Assembly: GCA_943704415.1 (NCBI GenBank)
Contig: CALSCO010002239.1
Coordinates: 712-17,293 of the forward strand
Source: Parvularia atlantis
Taxonomy: Eukaryota; Opisthokonta; Rotosphaerida
Direction of reading: 5' to 3'
Length of the DNA: 16,582 bases
Position numbers and translations under genes: made by a program. Below, piece by piece: positions 1 through 11,103 of the stretch (the first letter of the stretch is position 1; every line of letters begins with the position of its first letter). The notes beneath the pieces were generated by a model. It searched no databases and was not told where the DNA came from. It was given only the letters and a program-made list of their open reading frames with translations.

Positions 1-19
1 CCCCCCCCCCCCCCCCCCC
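1..19. other. Poly-C run at the window edge (probable contig-end artefact)
   Basis: The window opens with 19 consecutive C. Read on the minus strand, this is a poly-G tail that interrupts intron 3 of the SmE gene directly after its branch-site-like CTGAC. A poly-G read tail is a known artefact of two-colour sequencing chemistry, so I read this as a contig edge rather than biology. A genuine homopolymer in the intron cannot be excluded. Confidence 0.6.
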
Positions 20-338
20 GTCAGCATCGACGGGCGCGCCCCGCGTTGTCCGGGCACGGCGCGACGCACGATGATGCGGCCCTCCAGGCGCATGTCGAGC
101 TGCTCAAACAGCCACACCTGTACCCGCGTTTTCTGCGCACGCGCGCACGTACACGTCCCACGTCAGCCGCGCGCCTTCCATCACGGGCGCGCCGCGCGTA
201 CGCTCTGCAAGAAGCGGAACATGAGGTTCTGCGCGCGGGCGGAAAGTGAGCGCGATGCAGCGGCACCAACCCCGCGCCCGCGCCCGCGCGACGCACGATC
301 GGCTGCACCAGCGGCTTCTGCACGCGCGACTCGGACAT
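20..338 (-). CDS. SNRPE: Small nuclear ribonucleoprotein E (SmE), 5' part only
   Basis: SmE is one of the seven Sm proteins that form the ring around the Sm site of U1, U2, U4 and U5 snRNAs, so it is a core spliceosome component. Exon 1 (338-297) encodes MSESRVQKPLVQPI. Exon 2 (228-202) encodes NLMFRFLQS. Exon 3 (132-70) encodes KTRVQVWLFEQLD and then MRLEGRII. Spliced, this follows the family pattern VQKxxVQPINLxFRxLQ...RVQVWLxEQxxMRxEGxIIGFDEYMN. The introns (296-229 and 201-133) are GT-AG and preserve frame. A third intron starts at 69 with GTGCG and reaches a CTGAC branch-like site at 24-20, where the window ends in poly-C, so Sm2 and the C-terminus lie outside. The start ATG at 338 is the only one giving the family N-terminus. 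NBAS ends about 140 bases upstream on the same strand. Family identity is very secure. Confidence 0.93.
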
Positions 339-476
339 CTTCGGCGGTGAGGGGCGCGCGGGTGGGAGGCGGCGGCGACGACGGACGGACGACGACAGAG
401 AAAGCGACGGCTTAGTGCGCCAACTACGAGCCTTCTAGACACCTGCCCGATGCGGACATGACAGCGCGGGACCCGC

Positions 477-3400
477 TCACAGGGCGGCCAGCGCGGCGGC
501 GGCGGCGGCCGCGGCGGGGACGGCGGCGGGGACGGCGGCGGCCAGGGCAAGGTCCTGCGCGGCGGCGAGGACGTCTGCGGGCATCGCGGCGTCCGAGGGC
601 CACCGCATCGGCGCCGAGAGCGAGGTCGGGTTCGAGGCGACCCTGTCGAGCCACGGGCGCAACACCGCCGGCCCGTCCTTGTCCGGCACGCCCTTGCACC
701 GCGCGGCGAGGCGCTCGGCCTGCGACCACGGCGGTCAGCGGGCCAGCAAAGAGCCGGCACGGGCGCACGTCTTCGATCTTGCCGTAGCCGATGAGGTTTG
801 CGGCCGCGAGCACCGCCAGCCGGTCGTCGCCCGCCGCGAGCTGCCCGAGCGCCCACTCAAACAGCGGTGAGGGCGAGACGAGCTTGAAGTGGCCTGGCCG
901 CGTGAGCGCGCGTCAGCAGGAGTATGAGAACGCGAGCCGAGCAGGCGCGCACCGAGGCCGACGAGCACCGTGACCAGCAGCTGCGACGACCACCCGTCAC
1001 CGGACCCTGTGCGCGCGTGTGCGTCAGCCGCCCACGCACTGCGACCGTGCACGCTGCCACGCCACCCTTCCACTTGTTCTTCGTCTTGGCCAGCGTGCGC
1101 CCCACGTCCTTCAGCCCGCCGAGCAGCTGCAGTGCGAGGCGCGCGTCGGCTGGCTCGGTCAGGTCGTCCGTCCAGCTGCGCGATGGGGGAACGTGAGCAC
1201 TGCAAAACAGCGCCGAACGAGCGCACCGCAGGAGTACTGCGTTGTCAAACCACTGCTCGTGCCGCGCGCGCAGCCACGCCGCCGTCCACTGCAGCGGCTC
1301 GGCCCGCAGCGCCTGCAGCATCGCGCCGAACTTCTGCTCGTCTGGCCGCGCGACGAGCGCGTGGGCCAGCGGCGGCAACGATGCGCCCTGGATGCCGAGA
1401 TGCGAGTCGGGCTGTGGCAGAGGCGCGCCTTCCAGGCCGAGAAGCGTGTCGTGCTTCGCAGCCGGCGCGAGCGGCAGAATGACGGGCTGCGACTCCGCCG
1501 GTGGGGCGGGCGCAAGCGCGCTCGGTGTGCGCTCGGTCTGCGACGGGCTGATTGGCGACGTCACTGATGCAGACGCGGGCGACGGTGAGAGCTGCGAGCG
1601 GGCGTCAGCATCGGCACCGCACTGCATTGCGCCGCGGCACGGAACCTCGTGCAGCATCGGCAGCTTGAACGAGGACGGCGCGCCTCCGTAGAGATCGCGC
1701 TCCTGCCCGGGCACGCTCAGCACGTGGTAGCACGCGCGTACGTCACACGCACCCCGCGCTGGAACCACGCGAGCGCATCGCTGTCGGTCGGTGCAATCGC
1801 GAGGTGCAGACCGGAGAGGGTCACCGCCCCCGGCACGTCCTGTGTGCGCAGACGGTCAGCCGGGCCCGGCCTGTGAGCGGCACGCGCACGTTGGGCGTCT
1901 TGGCCAGCTGCCCGAGCACGCGCACGAGGCGGGCGTCGTCGGGCGTAGCCGCCTTGCGCGTAGCGTGCAGCCGCAGCAGCGCCTCCGCGGCGACGGCGGC
2001 GCCGTTGTGCTTGAGCGCCACTTCAGCCAGGGTGAGCAGCACCGCGGTGTCGCTGACGGTGTCGCCAAGCAGCCACTTGGCCAGCTTGATGAAGCCGTCA
2101 AAGTCGGTCGACTTGCTCGCCTTCTTGAGCGACGCCACAAACGCGCGCTCCACGAGCTCAAGCCGGTTGGGCGTGACGCGGATCTGGTGCACGTGTGAGC
2201 ACGGGCGCGCGTGTACAATCAATCGCAGCAGCCGCACCTGGATCGGCACCAGTTCAACGCCAAGGAGGTGAAGCATGTGCGCCGCCTTGATCAGGCCGTG
2301 CTCGGCTCGCACGTTCGGCGTGGCGTACTTGCCGATCTGAAGGCTGCAGCGCGCACGTCCGTAAGCAGCGCAACCGCGCACATCGCAGCACGGTGCGCAC
2401 CACGCCTGCGCCTTCTGTAGCATCGCGTCCGTTGGGTCGTTTGTCTCGGCGTTGTCAAAGTACTCCTGCGCGGCAGCCACCAGCTGCAGTGCTCGGCCAA
2501 GTCAGAGTGTGCGCCAGCGGGCAGCAGCATAGACGCACAACGCGCGACGCGTCCGCCAGCTCGAGGTATCGCGCGCGGGCCGCGGCACCACCCTGTGCAG
2601 GCGGAATGAGGCTGCCGGCCAGGCCAAAGTCTGCGGCGGGCATCAGCGTGCGCAACAGCCGCTGCATGCGCGACGTGCCGCCGTGGCTCAGCAGCGTCGA
2701 CGCAAACACCTCGTGCGCCTGCGCCACCGTCACTGCGCCCAGAACCTCGGAGCGCACGCGCTCGACGTCGGCCAGCAGCTGCCGCCAGTTCGCGTCACTG
2801 CGCACAGGCGGTAAGCGCGCCGTCGCAATCACGCGTGCTGCGGACGCACGACGGCGTCTCGGCCGCGACCGCGCGCGTCCATCGCACAAGCAGCTTACGC
2901 TGCGCCTCGGCGTCATCGACGTGCGTCTGCGCGCGCCTGTCAGCGCCGACCACTCCGAGCCGCCCTGGTGCGCGTGCCTGGAAGAAGCTCAGCGGCGTGA
3001 GCAAGTCGTGGCGCGCGAGGATCTCGGCCGCCTTGAGCCGTCTGCCGAATAGCGTGGCCTCAGCGTTCAGTGCAGCGTCGTCCTTGCAGCCGCGCTTTGA
3101 GCACCGTACAGTCGACCTCGCACGCGCGCAGACGCACCTCGTACGGGAGTGGCAGCGAATCATAGATGCGCCTTAGCTCGGCGATCGTCTCGTGCATCAG
3201 CTCCGCCGGCGCATACGCACAGGCCAGCGCCGTCCGCAGCACCTCGGCGTCCTGCGCACCGCGCGTGCGTGTCAGCACGCCTGTCGCAGTGCTCGTCACT
3301 TGTGCGCACCGAGGTAATCACGCGGCTCTGCTGGATGCGCCACGCACTCTGCTCGAGCACGAGCGTGGCGAGAGCGAGCGACTGCGCCGCGGTCTGCTGC

Positions 3401-5279
3401 AAAAACGTGCGCAGCGTCGCCCAGACATGGGCCGGCTCGCGCAGACGTCGCCACAGCGCCGGCAGCACCATCTTGCGCACGCGATCGAGCCCGTCCTGCG
3501 CGCCAACGTCGCCCTGGCGGTGCCACCGCGAGCGCATCAGGGGGTGCAGGCACACGCATGCAGACACGCGTGCCTTCATGATCAGCTCGATGAGCGGCAT
3601 CGGCTCCAGCTTGAGAAAGTCACTCAGCGCCATCGTGAGCCTGCCGACGGCACCCACGAGCGCTCCGTCAGCGGCGTAGACGGCTCTCGCGCGCACAGCA
3701 CGCACGGTTTGCCGGTCGCAGTGCGGTACGCGAGCTGGCTGAGCAGGTGCGTATCGGCGAGCATGCTGTCGACGTCCGGGCCGAGGCCGTGCTTGCTGCC
3801 GAGCCCTGGTGGCGCGTCGTCAGTGTGAGTGCGCGCAGCCGCAGCGACGCGCAACGCACTCAGCAGCTCGAGGCTGTTGTGCAGCAGGCCGCACGCGTCG
3901 TCGATCTTGAGCGCGCGCGCAGTGTACCAGCGGGCCATGACCTCCTTCGTTGGCGCGCTGACCGGCACGAGACGGCTGCGGAACTGCTCGTTGACCGCAA
4001 GCGGCGCGGCGAGCTGGCTCGACCAGTCGCTGACGGCCCGCGCGACGGCTGCGGTTGCTGGCGGCTCGCGCTGCGGCGGCAGCATCTTCTCGTACTTGCT
4101 CGGAGGGATCTGGGCAAGCGGGCGGGCACGTGAGCAGCGGGCGGCGACACACTGCCAGCGCGCACCGTCTCGGGGAAGTTGGACAGGATCTGCAAGCGGT
4201 ACGGCTCGAGCTCGTGCTGGTGGCGCGTGAGCAGCAGCTCGATCACATCAACGTTCTCGGTAGCAGCGTTGCGGCTCTCCTGCACGCGCGAGCTCGTGAG
4301 TGCACGGCCGAACGCTCACGACGGCGCACCATCTCGGCAAAGTCCATCGCGAGCTGCACAAGGTCGTGGTCGCGGAAGATGGCGTAGTTGGCCGCGAAGG
4401 CCTCGAGCAGCATCGCGCGGCCGGACGTCACCTGCAGTACCGCCTCAAACGTGTCGAGTCGGTCGAGGTACGACAGGAGGCGAAAGCGCGCGTCGGCCAC
4501 GCGCGTCATCAGTTCGCGCTGCGCAGGCTCCAGTGTGCTGCGCGGCCGTCTGGCACGCGCGTCGGTGAGCGTGGACACGCGGGCACGCGGGCACGCAGCA
4601 GGAACGCGCACAGCAGCCAATCGACCGGCACGAGCACGTCGGTCGCCTTGAGGCCGTACTCGAGCAGGGCGCGCGTCGTTTCCGGGGTCCGCGGGACGTA
4701 CTTGACGGCCAGGTCGACGACGGTCATGCGGTCGATCACCTGCACGTGCCCCAGCGTGAGCCGCAGCGCGTGTGTCTCGTGCACGAGACGCACGTGATCG
4801 AGGTACTTGGAGAGCGACGCTGTGTCGTCCGGATGGGTCTCCCACTGCGCGATGTACACGCGGTCGGTGCTGAGACCGTGGCTGTGCGACACGCTGAGAG
4901 CAACGGCGTAGTTGCGCTTGTTGACTGCGGCACAGCGCGCATCAACCCCGTGCACACACGTCTAACAGCGCAGCGCCACACGCACTCTGCCGCTGCACAA
5001 ACTCCTCGGGCGAGACCTCCTCCAGCGAGCGCTGCGCGCCCTCACGCGATCAGCTGCGAGAGCACACACGCCCCGCACGCACCAGCCGGTACGAGCGCTT
5101 GACCATCTTGACACGGCTGAGCGTCGTCTGCCCACGGTGGCGCTGCCGCTCGCCGCCGACGAGCTCGGCGAGCCAGAGCAGCGGGCGTCCAAGCTTCCTG
5201 AGCACCTTGTCGAGCTCGGACAGCTCCTGCAGCCCGGTCAGCGGCACAGGCGCGCCCGCGGAGCGGCGCAAGACGCACG

Positions 5280-5314
<35 letters not shown>

Positions 5315-7315
5315 ATCGTCGTCGTAGTCCGGCCCGAGCATGTCCTCGGACACGAGCTCCTGCCGTGCCTGCGGGTGCACATGTGCGTCAGCATCGCATG
5401 CGTCACACGCGACCGGCCGCCACGCACGCGGCGGAACGCGCGCCGCCGCACAAATAGCGGCGTGATGTCACGCTCGAGCAGGCACGCGACGGGATGGTGC
5501 AGCGCCAGCACAGATGCAGACGCAGCGTTACGGTGCGGCTCCGACGCGAACTGGTCTGCGGCGGACGTTTCGCCGACCGACAGCACCCGGACGACGCCGT
5601 CGTGCGCCACGGCCACGAGGCTGTCGTCCGACCAGAAGCGCACGCAGCAGACGCGGCTGGTCGTTGTTGCGGGCCAGCGCCGCACACACTTGTCTGGCAA
5701 ACGCTGTGAGACAACGCCGGTGCGTGCACGTGCGCGACGCGCGCACCCGTCACGGCGTCGAGCAGCACGACGTCGCCGCCCACGGTGCACGCCGCCACCA
5801 GCTTGACCGACGGCGCGATGCTAAGCGACAGCACGGTGTCCGTGCCGGTCTCGTGCGCCGACTGACCGACGATCGCAGCACGAAGCGCCCCCGCGAGCGA
5901 CGCAGCACGCTGCCGCGCCCGAGCGGCTGTCAGTCCCAGAGTTCGACCGTGCACGTGCTGCAGCCACCCGCACCGTGTCGCTGGACGCCGCGTCGTCGCC
6001 GTCATGCAGCGGATGCACGCCGTCGCGGTCCACACGCCACAGCAGCACGTGCGGCGCGGCAGGCACTCGGCCGGCACGTGCAAAGCCGCCAACCACCAGC
6101 ATTGCGCCGTCGTCGCTTAGCTCGGCCGTTGTCACGCAGCCGAGCCGGCCGCGCACGACGCACTGGTGCACCAGGCGGAACAGGCCATCGACGCCGTGGT
6201 CGCCGTACGCGTACACAGCGGCTGAGCAAGCGTGTGCGGTCAACTAGGGTGCCGGTGAGACGTGTACACGCACCCTTGTCGCTCACGCCGTCACCGCCGA
6301 CGAGGTTGAACAGGTAGCGCAGCAGGAGGCCGTCCACGAGCACGACGAGCAGCTCGTACGAGTACCTGCGCGCGTACGTGTGAGCGGGCGCATTCAGATG
6401 TGCCACGCGAGCACCGGTGGCCCTGGAATGCGGCAGGCGCGCCGGCGCGGACACTGAGGTGCGCCGCAGGGTGCACGGCGGCTGCGTCGGCGCTCTTGAG
6501 CACGAGCGAGTGGTGCAGCTTGCCTGCAGCGCGCACACCATGAGCGCCTCGCACGGTAGCGAACGCCCACGCGCACCATCGTCGCATGTGCGCACGGTCA
6601 CGCTGCCGTCGCTGGCCGCGATCACGAGCACCTGCGCAGCAGCATCAGCGCCAGCCCGTCCTACGCACGCCCTTCGCCGCGCACCCGCCCGTCCGGTGAG
6701 AGCGCCGCGCGCCGCCACATCGGCCACGCGTCCAGCTTGGGCAGATCCCAGGCGCGCTCGCGGGCTGCGCGATCTGCTGTCAGCACTCCAGCGCACGCAG
6801 CTGCCGCGCCGCACCAGCGAAGCGGTCCGCGGCGCTGCGCATCTCGACCGCGCCAGGGCGCACGATCGCGAGCGTGCGCAGCTGCGCGTCCATCGCCCAC
6901 TGGGCGCGGCGGTGGTCAGCACGCCGACGTCAGCCGACGCACACGATCGCCGCCGCGCCTGCAGATTGCCGGCCGTCGCGCGCACGTACTGCTTGTACGC
7001 CCACGGTAGTGCCGTGCCGGGTGCGAGTGCCGCTGCGTACGCCCGTCCGTCACGCGCGCGCGCGCGCACACACACACGGCATGCGGACGGGATGCGCGCA
7101 CGTTGCACGGCGTATCCGCGCACGCGCTGCGCGAACGCGTGAGCCGTGCGCACGACCCATGGCGCGGCCTCGTCGTCGATCAGCTCGGGAGCGACGTCGT
7201 GGTGCGCGCTGCGATGCGCGTCGGCACGGCGGGCACGCAGCGATGCGCGACGCGCGCAAGGGGCGCACGGGTCCACGCCCGCCGCGTCCGCCAGCTCGAA
7301 CAGCCTTGCATCCAT
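477..7315 (-). CDS. NBAS: NBAS homologue (Sec39-domain ER tether), multi-exon
   Basis: NBAS is the large subunit of the NRZ/Dsl1 tethering complex that captures Golgi-derived COPI vesicles at the ER; in animals it also acts in nonsense-mediated decay. The start is ATG at 7315. Clear early junctions: exon 1 7315-7269, exon 2 from 7208. The first half is a WD-like beta-propeller: MDAQLRTLAIVRPGAVEMRS, then MWRRAALSPDGR joined to VLVIAASDGSVTVR (near 6600-6730), YSYELLVVLVDG, MLVVGGFARAG and LLWRVDRDG, then FWSDDSLVAVAHDGVVRVL (near 5585-5645). A run of 15 Asp follows. The Sec39-like half includes NYAVALSVSHSHGLSTDRVY, ALLEYGLKATD, RLLSYLDRLDTFEAVL, ILSNFPET (near 4166-4190) then PPSKYEKMLP, VMARWYTARALKIDD, NWRQLLADVERVRSEV and LGVELVPIQVRL. 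The order and wording of these blocks follow animal NBAS, not KNTC1/Rod. Roughly 20 or more short introns are implied, so the protein is about 1,800-1,900 residues (estimate). The C-terminus is alanine-rich and stops at 477; a 38-nt alternative intron (480-443) would move the stop to about 424. Not every exon boundary is resolved. Confidence 0.88.
5279..5323 (-). repeat. GAC/GAT trinucleotide run encoding 15 Asp in NBAS
   Basis: Fifteen consecutive Asp codons (mixed GAC and GAT) lie in the NBAS reading frame, after residues LGPDY. The run ends exactly at an intron donor: GTGCGTC starts at 5278, and the intron ends at 5227 after a CTGAC site. Animal NBAS has an acidic Glu/Asp linker between propeller and solenoid in the same place, so the acidic character is conserved, while the pure Asp run is probably a microsatellite-like expansion. 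Codon mixing suggests it is not freshly expanded. Confidence 0.85.
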
Positions 7316-7439
7316 CGCTGCGTCACGTTGTAATTCATGGACGTCATTCAGTTAACAGGGTCACGGTCTGCCTTCCCAGTGCAGGGACGACTTGTGCAGC
7401 CCCGCGGCTGTGCCGGGCGTGAACAGACAGGTGGTCAGC

Positions 7440-7980
7440 TGCGCGATCAGGCGCGCCGTTCACAAAGATGATGCTCTTCCTGGAGAGGACGCACTCGCCC
7501 ACGGGCAGGTCTTCGTGCAGGCTGCGCGATGTCCCGACTGGATGGCCACCTGCTCGCAACGAGCCGTCAGCCACTGTCGGGCCACAAGAGCACCCGCGCA
7601 CCGGGTACAGCCGCGACGTCTCCTTGAGCACCTTGTCGAGGTACGCGAGCAGGTTGCTGCACGCGCCGCGGTGAGCCATGCGCACAACGGTCGTGCACGC
7701 ACACGAACGACGGCCGCGACTCGTCATGGTCGTCGTCGCTGCCGTCGCCGTCCTTGAGCTCGGCAAAGACACGGTCGACCTCGTCGGCGCAGCATCATTC
7801 GACGGGGTTGGGAGACGTACAGCGCGGCGATCGCAAACTGCAGGCTTCACGTCACGGTGGGCGATCAGCGCCTGCAGCACGCACTGTAAGCGCGCACGCA
7901 CCTGTTGCACGTGGTGTCGAGGCCGGCGAAGAACAACGCGCTGCCGCGCGCCCAGTCGCACGCCCAGTCGCCGCCATCGG
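7440..7980 (-). pseudogene. Cytochrome P450 internal fragment (pseudogene remnant)
   Basis: Three pieces of a P450 occur in the right order on the minus strand. ALFFAGLDTTCN (about 7905-7940) is the helix I oxygen-binding motif (A/G)GxxTT. FAIAALYVSQ (7837-7808) and DEVDRVFAELKDGDG (about 7785-7740) are the segment that follows it. NLLAYLDKVLKETSRLYP (7655-7601) is helix K with ExxR (ETSR). EDLPVGECVLSRKSIIFVN (about 7530-7468) is the usual strand after helix K. GT-AG introns with this genome's signature are still visible (for example 7901-7838). The pieces are in different frames, and a frameshift or stop separates FAIAALYVSQ from DEVDRV. The N-terminal half is absent, because the RFC gene begins at 8026. 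The haem-binding FxxGxRxCxG block is also absent before NBAS starts at 7315. It therefore cannot make a working P450. An assembly join is an alternative explanation. Confidence 0.72.
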
Positions 7981-8025
7981 CTCACTGTCACCGTATCGAC
8001 GCTCGACTGCGCGCCCAATTGTCGA

Positions 8026-9654
8026 ATGTCGAGCGGCAGTGAGGACGAAGACGCGCCGGCGCCGCTGCGCGGTCTGGCGGCGTACGCGGCCAAGGGCAAG
8101 GCGCGCGACTACGAGGCCGGGGCCGGGGCGGGCGAGGGCGCCGACGGGCTGCCGTGGTGCGTGTGTGCGACGCGCCGTGCGGTTCGTGCTGCTGTAGTGA
8201 CATGGGCGCGCAGGGTCGAAAAGTACCGCCCGAGCGCGCTGGAGGAGCTCATCGCGCACCAGGACATTGTCCAGACGGGTGCGGCGCGGCCGGCTGCCCG
8301 CGGCGTGCGCCCGCGCGGGGGCTGAGTGGGTCGCGTGCGCGCAGTGAGCCGCTTCATCGACGAGAAGCGCCTGCCGCACCTGCTGCTGTACGGGCCGCCG
8401 GGCACGGGCAAGACGTCGATGGTGCTCGCGTGCGCGCGCAAGCTGTACGGCGCCAAGTACCAGTCGATGATCCTCGAGGTGTGGCACCGGCTGTCGCGCA
8501 TCGGCGCGTGACGGCTCTGCGCGCGCAGCTCAACGCGTCGGACGAGCGCGGCATCGACGTCGTGCGCGAGCAGATCAAGGAGTTTGCGAGCACGCGCTCC
8601 GTTTTCAGGTGCCCACGCGATGCACGCGCCGCGGGCCGTCTGCTTACTGCGCGATCGCCAGCTCCGCTTTCAAGCTGATTATCCTGGACGAGGCCGACGC
8701 GATGACCCAGCCGGCGCAGGCGGCGTTGAGGCGCGGTGCGCGTGCGCCACCTGCCGCGCTGGCCTCGTCGCGCTCACGGCCGCGGGCAGTGATCGAGAAG
8801 TACACGAAGAACGCGCGCTTCTGCATCATCTGCAACTACGTCAGCAAGATCATCCCCGCGCTGCAATCGCGCTGCACGCGCTTCCGCTTCGCGCCGCTCC
8901 CGCCCGCGCAGATCCGCCTGCGCCTGCAGACCGTGATCGAGAAGGAGCGGTGCGAGTCGCTCGCGCCGTGGCCAGCCGAGTGCTCACGCGCGCAACCGCA
9001 GCGTCAACATCACCGATAGCGGCCTTGAGTCGCTGCTCAAGCTGTCGCAGGGCGACATGCGCAAGGCGCTCAACATTCTGCAGGTGCGCTCTCGCGTGCG
9101 GCTTCGTGCGCCGAGCGCGCTGGATGACCCACTCGCCCGCTGCGGTGCAGGCGGCGTCGGCAGCGTTCGACACGGTGGACGCGGACGCGATCCACACGAC
9201 GACGGGCGCGCCGCTGCCTGCCGACGTGACTCAGATCGTCGAGTGGCTGCTAAACGAGCCCTACGTGACCGCGTTCAGCAGTGCGTCGCCGCTGCACACG
9301 CGTGCGCCTGCTGTGCTCACGCAACCGCGGCCGTGCAGGGATACACGCTCTCAAGACGACCAAGGGCCTGGCGCTCGCGGACCTCGTGCAGGAGATCTTC
9401 GAGTATCTGATTCGGGTGCGCCCACGCGCGCAGCGATCGCTGGCCAGCACGGGCGCTGACAGGGCTGCGCGCAGCTCGTGATGCCGTCCGAGCACCGCAT
9501 CTTCCTGCTCGACCGGCTGTCGACCATCGAGTACAACCTGAGCGCCGGGTGCTCGGAGAAGGTGCAGCTGGGCCACCTCGTCGGCAGCTTCCGCCAGGCG
9601 GTCGAGGCGATCACGGCCATGACCAGCGACGCAGCTGTTCCGATGGATGTCTGA
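8026..9654 (+). CDS. RFC5: Replication factor C small subunit (human RFC5 / yeast Rfc3 type)
   Basis: This is an AAA+ subunit of the clamp loader that opens PCNA and loads it at primer-template junctions. Exons are 8026-8156, 8214-8278, 8345-8478, 8529-8608, 8662-8735, 8790-8949, 9002-9083, 9151-9280, 9339-9415 and 9475-9654. All nine junctions are GT-AG and in phase, giving 370 residues. Key motifs: PWVEKYRP (about 43-50), Walker A GPPGTGKT (82-89), [13 protein letters not shown], Walker B LDEAD (145-149), sensor-1 region [16 protein letters not shown] (172-187) and the SRC arginine-finger box (188-190). [21 protein letters not shown] is diagnostic of the RFC5/Rfc3 paralogue rather than RFC2 or RFC4. 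The C-terminal collar includes [11 protein letters not shown] and ends in MDV. The N-terminus has an acidic and Gly/Ala-rich extension of about 40 residues, which makes the protein a little longer than the roughly 340 typical of the family. All catalytic residues are intact. Confidence 0.96.
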
Positions 9655-9728
9655 TAGAGGCAGCGGCGCCCGGCGTGACGCAGAGAGCGAACGGGCGGCT
9701 ATAACAAAAGGCGTTTTAGAGGGTGGGC
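9655..9728. other. 74-bp convergent spacer between RFC5 and TOM1-like stops
   Basis: Both flanking genes end here in tail-to-tail orientation. The spacer is more AT-rich in its second half (ataacaaaag near 9701). I see no AATAAA. The two transcripts' 3' UTRs must overlap or be extremely short. Confidence 0.6.
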
Positions 9729-11083
9729 TCACTGGCTCGCCATGCTCGGCGACCCCAGCAGCGGCGCGACCTCGGACTTGCCCGTGCCGAGGAAGCCGCC
9801 AACGCTGGCTGAGCCGTAGCTGCTCGTGCTCCGGCTCGACACGACCGGCAGGACGTTCTTGCCGCCCGTGACGGCGCTCGCCGTGACCTGGTTGTTTTGC
9901 GCGGACGACGAGGATGAGAGGCCAAAGAGGATGAACAGCATCGAGACCGGGAACACCTGCAGCGCGCGCGCGCACGCGGTGAGGCTCGGCCGCAGGCGCG
10001 CGAGCAGCACGCACCTCGAGCAGCAGGAAGTACAGTGGGTCAAAGTACCAGACGCTGGCCCACTGCTGCACGAGCCACAGGATGATGAAGATGAAGCGCA
10101 GGAGGAAAAACACGGTCAGCATGGACGTGATCGTGCCCAGCTGCGCGCGGCGTCAGCGTGCCTGCGCGTGCGGCACAGTGGGACGCGCGTGCCTTGATGA
10201 GCAGTATTCTCTGGTCGTCGCGCTTCTGGATGTTGCCCGTGGGCAGGCGCGCAAACGTCAGGAAGAGGTTCGAGCCGTAGAACGCGTAGCCGACGGCGAG
10301 CACGAGGTAGGGCAGGTCGGTAAAGGCGTGGATGGCGTACTCGGTCTGCGGCCGCGCGTGAGCGAACCGCGTCGAGCGCACGCTAGATGGGCGCCGCACC
10401 GGGTTCAGCGACAGGTCGTCGCGGCACCCGTCGCTGTCGCAGTACGGGTACAGCGTGGCATCGACGATGTAGAGCGTGACGACGGTTGCGTAGAAGAACA
10501 CGTTGAGGGCGATGTACCGGAACCGGAAGTTGATCATGCGGCCAGTGTGGTGGTGGTACAGCTCGGCCCCTGGATGCGCCACTGAGCGGAATGCGGGCCA
10601 ATTGACGGGTCGCGCGCACAGAAGAAGAGGAAGACAAAGTACGCCGAGAAGAAGAAGAAGGACGGGAGTGTGTTGAGCACGATGAAGTACGACTGCACCT
10701 TGACGCGGAATGGCAGCACAAACATGTACACGCATCGGCCTGCGCACACACACGGCGCGTCAGTGTGCGCTCACGAGAACGGCGCAAGGCCGCACGAACA
10801 GATGCTCCCGAGCATGAGGAACCCGTGGAAGAAGATCTGCCACTTGCGCTCGTGCTCCTGCGAGATCTTCACCAGCAGCACGCGCGCCGACGCGAGGATG
10901 AGCAGGAAGTAGGCCGCGCCGACGGTGAAGTCGAACGCCATGCAGAGCGACTCTTGCGGCTGCGACGTGCCGAGCGTGCACGGCAGCTGCGTGCGGCGTG
11001 CGGCGTGCGGTGCATGCAACCGGCGCGTCAGCGTGTGCGCGTGCGGCGTGTGGGAGGCGGCGGCGCACCACGTCGGCGCTCAT
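9729..11083 (-). CDS. TOM1/TOM3/THH1-like multi-pass membrane protein
   Basis: The family is typified by plant TOM1/TOM3/THH1 and is related to animal GPR137. These are seven-span proteins of endosomal, tonoplast or lysosomal membranes. Exons, in transcript order, are 11083-11069, 10986-10800, 10739-10620, 10569-10400, 10345-10193, 10140-10015 and 9956-9729; together they give 332 residues with every junction in phase. About seven hydrophobic spans are visible, for example AAYFLLILASARVLL, CVYMFVLPF, FFFFSAYFVFLFFWAELYH, IALNVFFYATVVTLYIV, LPYLVLAVGYAFYGSNLF, MLTVFFLLRFIFIILWL and VSMLFILFGL. FWAELYH across an exon junction matches the family's FWAEIYH block. The C-terminal tail is Ser/Gly-rich and probably cytosolic. 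The tiny first exon encodes only MSADV. The intron at 10192-10141 needs a GC donor, and the one at 10799-10740 a GTTCG donor, to keep frame. The family call is good; the exact cellular role is not inferred. Confidence 0.85.
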
Positions 11084-11103
11084 GACGGCGGTGGCGGTGG
11101 CGG

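Noticed and set aside
1-19. Telomeric repeat at the window start
   Set aside because: It is a pure C homopolymer with no TTAGGG-type unit, and it interrupts an intron of a housekeeping gene.
104-856. A 250-residue Arg/Pro-rich minus-strand frame
   Set aside because: It is a GC-rich shadow frame across the end of NBAS and the SmE exons, with no family resemblance.
7062-7080. CG/CA dinucleotide run as a regulatory element
   Set aside because: It lies inside an NBAS intron and looks like simple-sequence repeat only.
6002-7315. A single 437-residue minus-strand frame as one exon
   Set aside because: It reads through several GT-AG introns in the wrong frame. The conserved NBAS blocks lie in all three minus frames and join only after splicing.
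477-7315. KNTC1/Rod (RZZ complex) as the identity of the large solenoid gene
   Set aside because: Rod shares the architecture, but the specific blocks (NYAVALSVSHSHGLSTDRVY, ALLEYGLKATD, ILSNFPET, LPxQVRL) follow NBAS.
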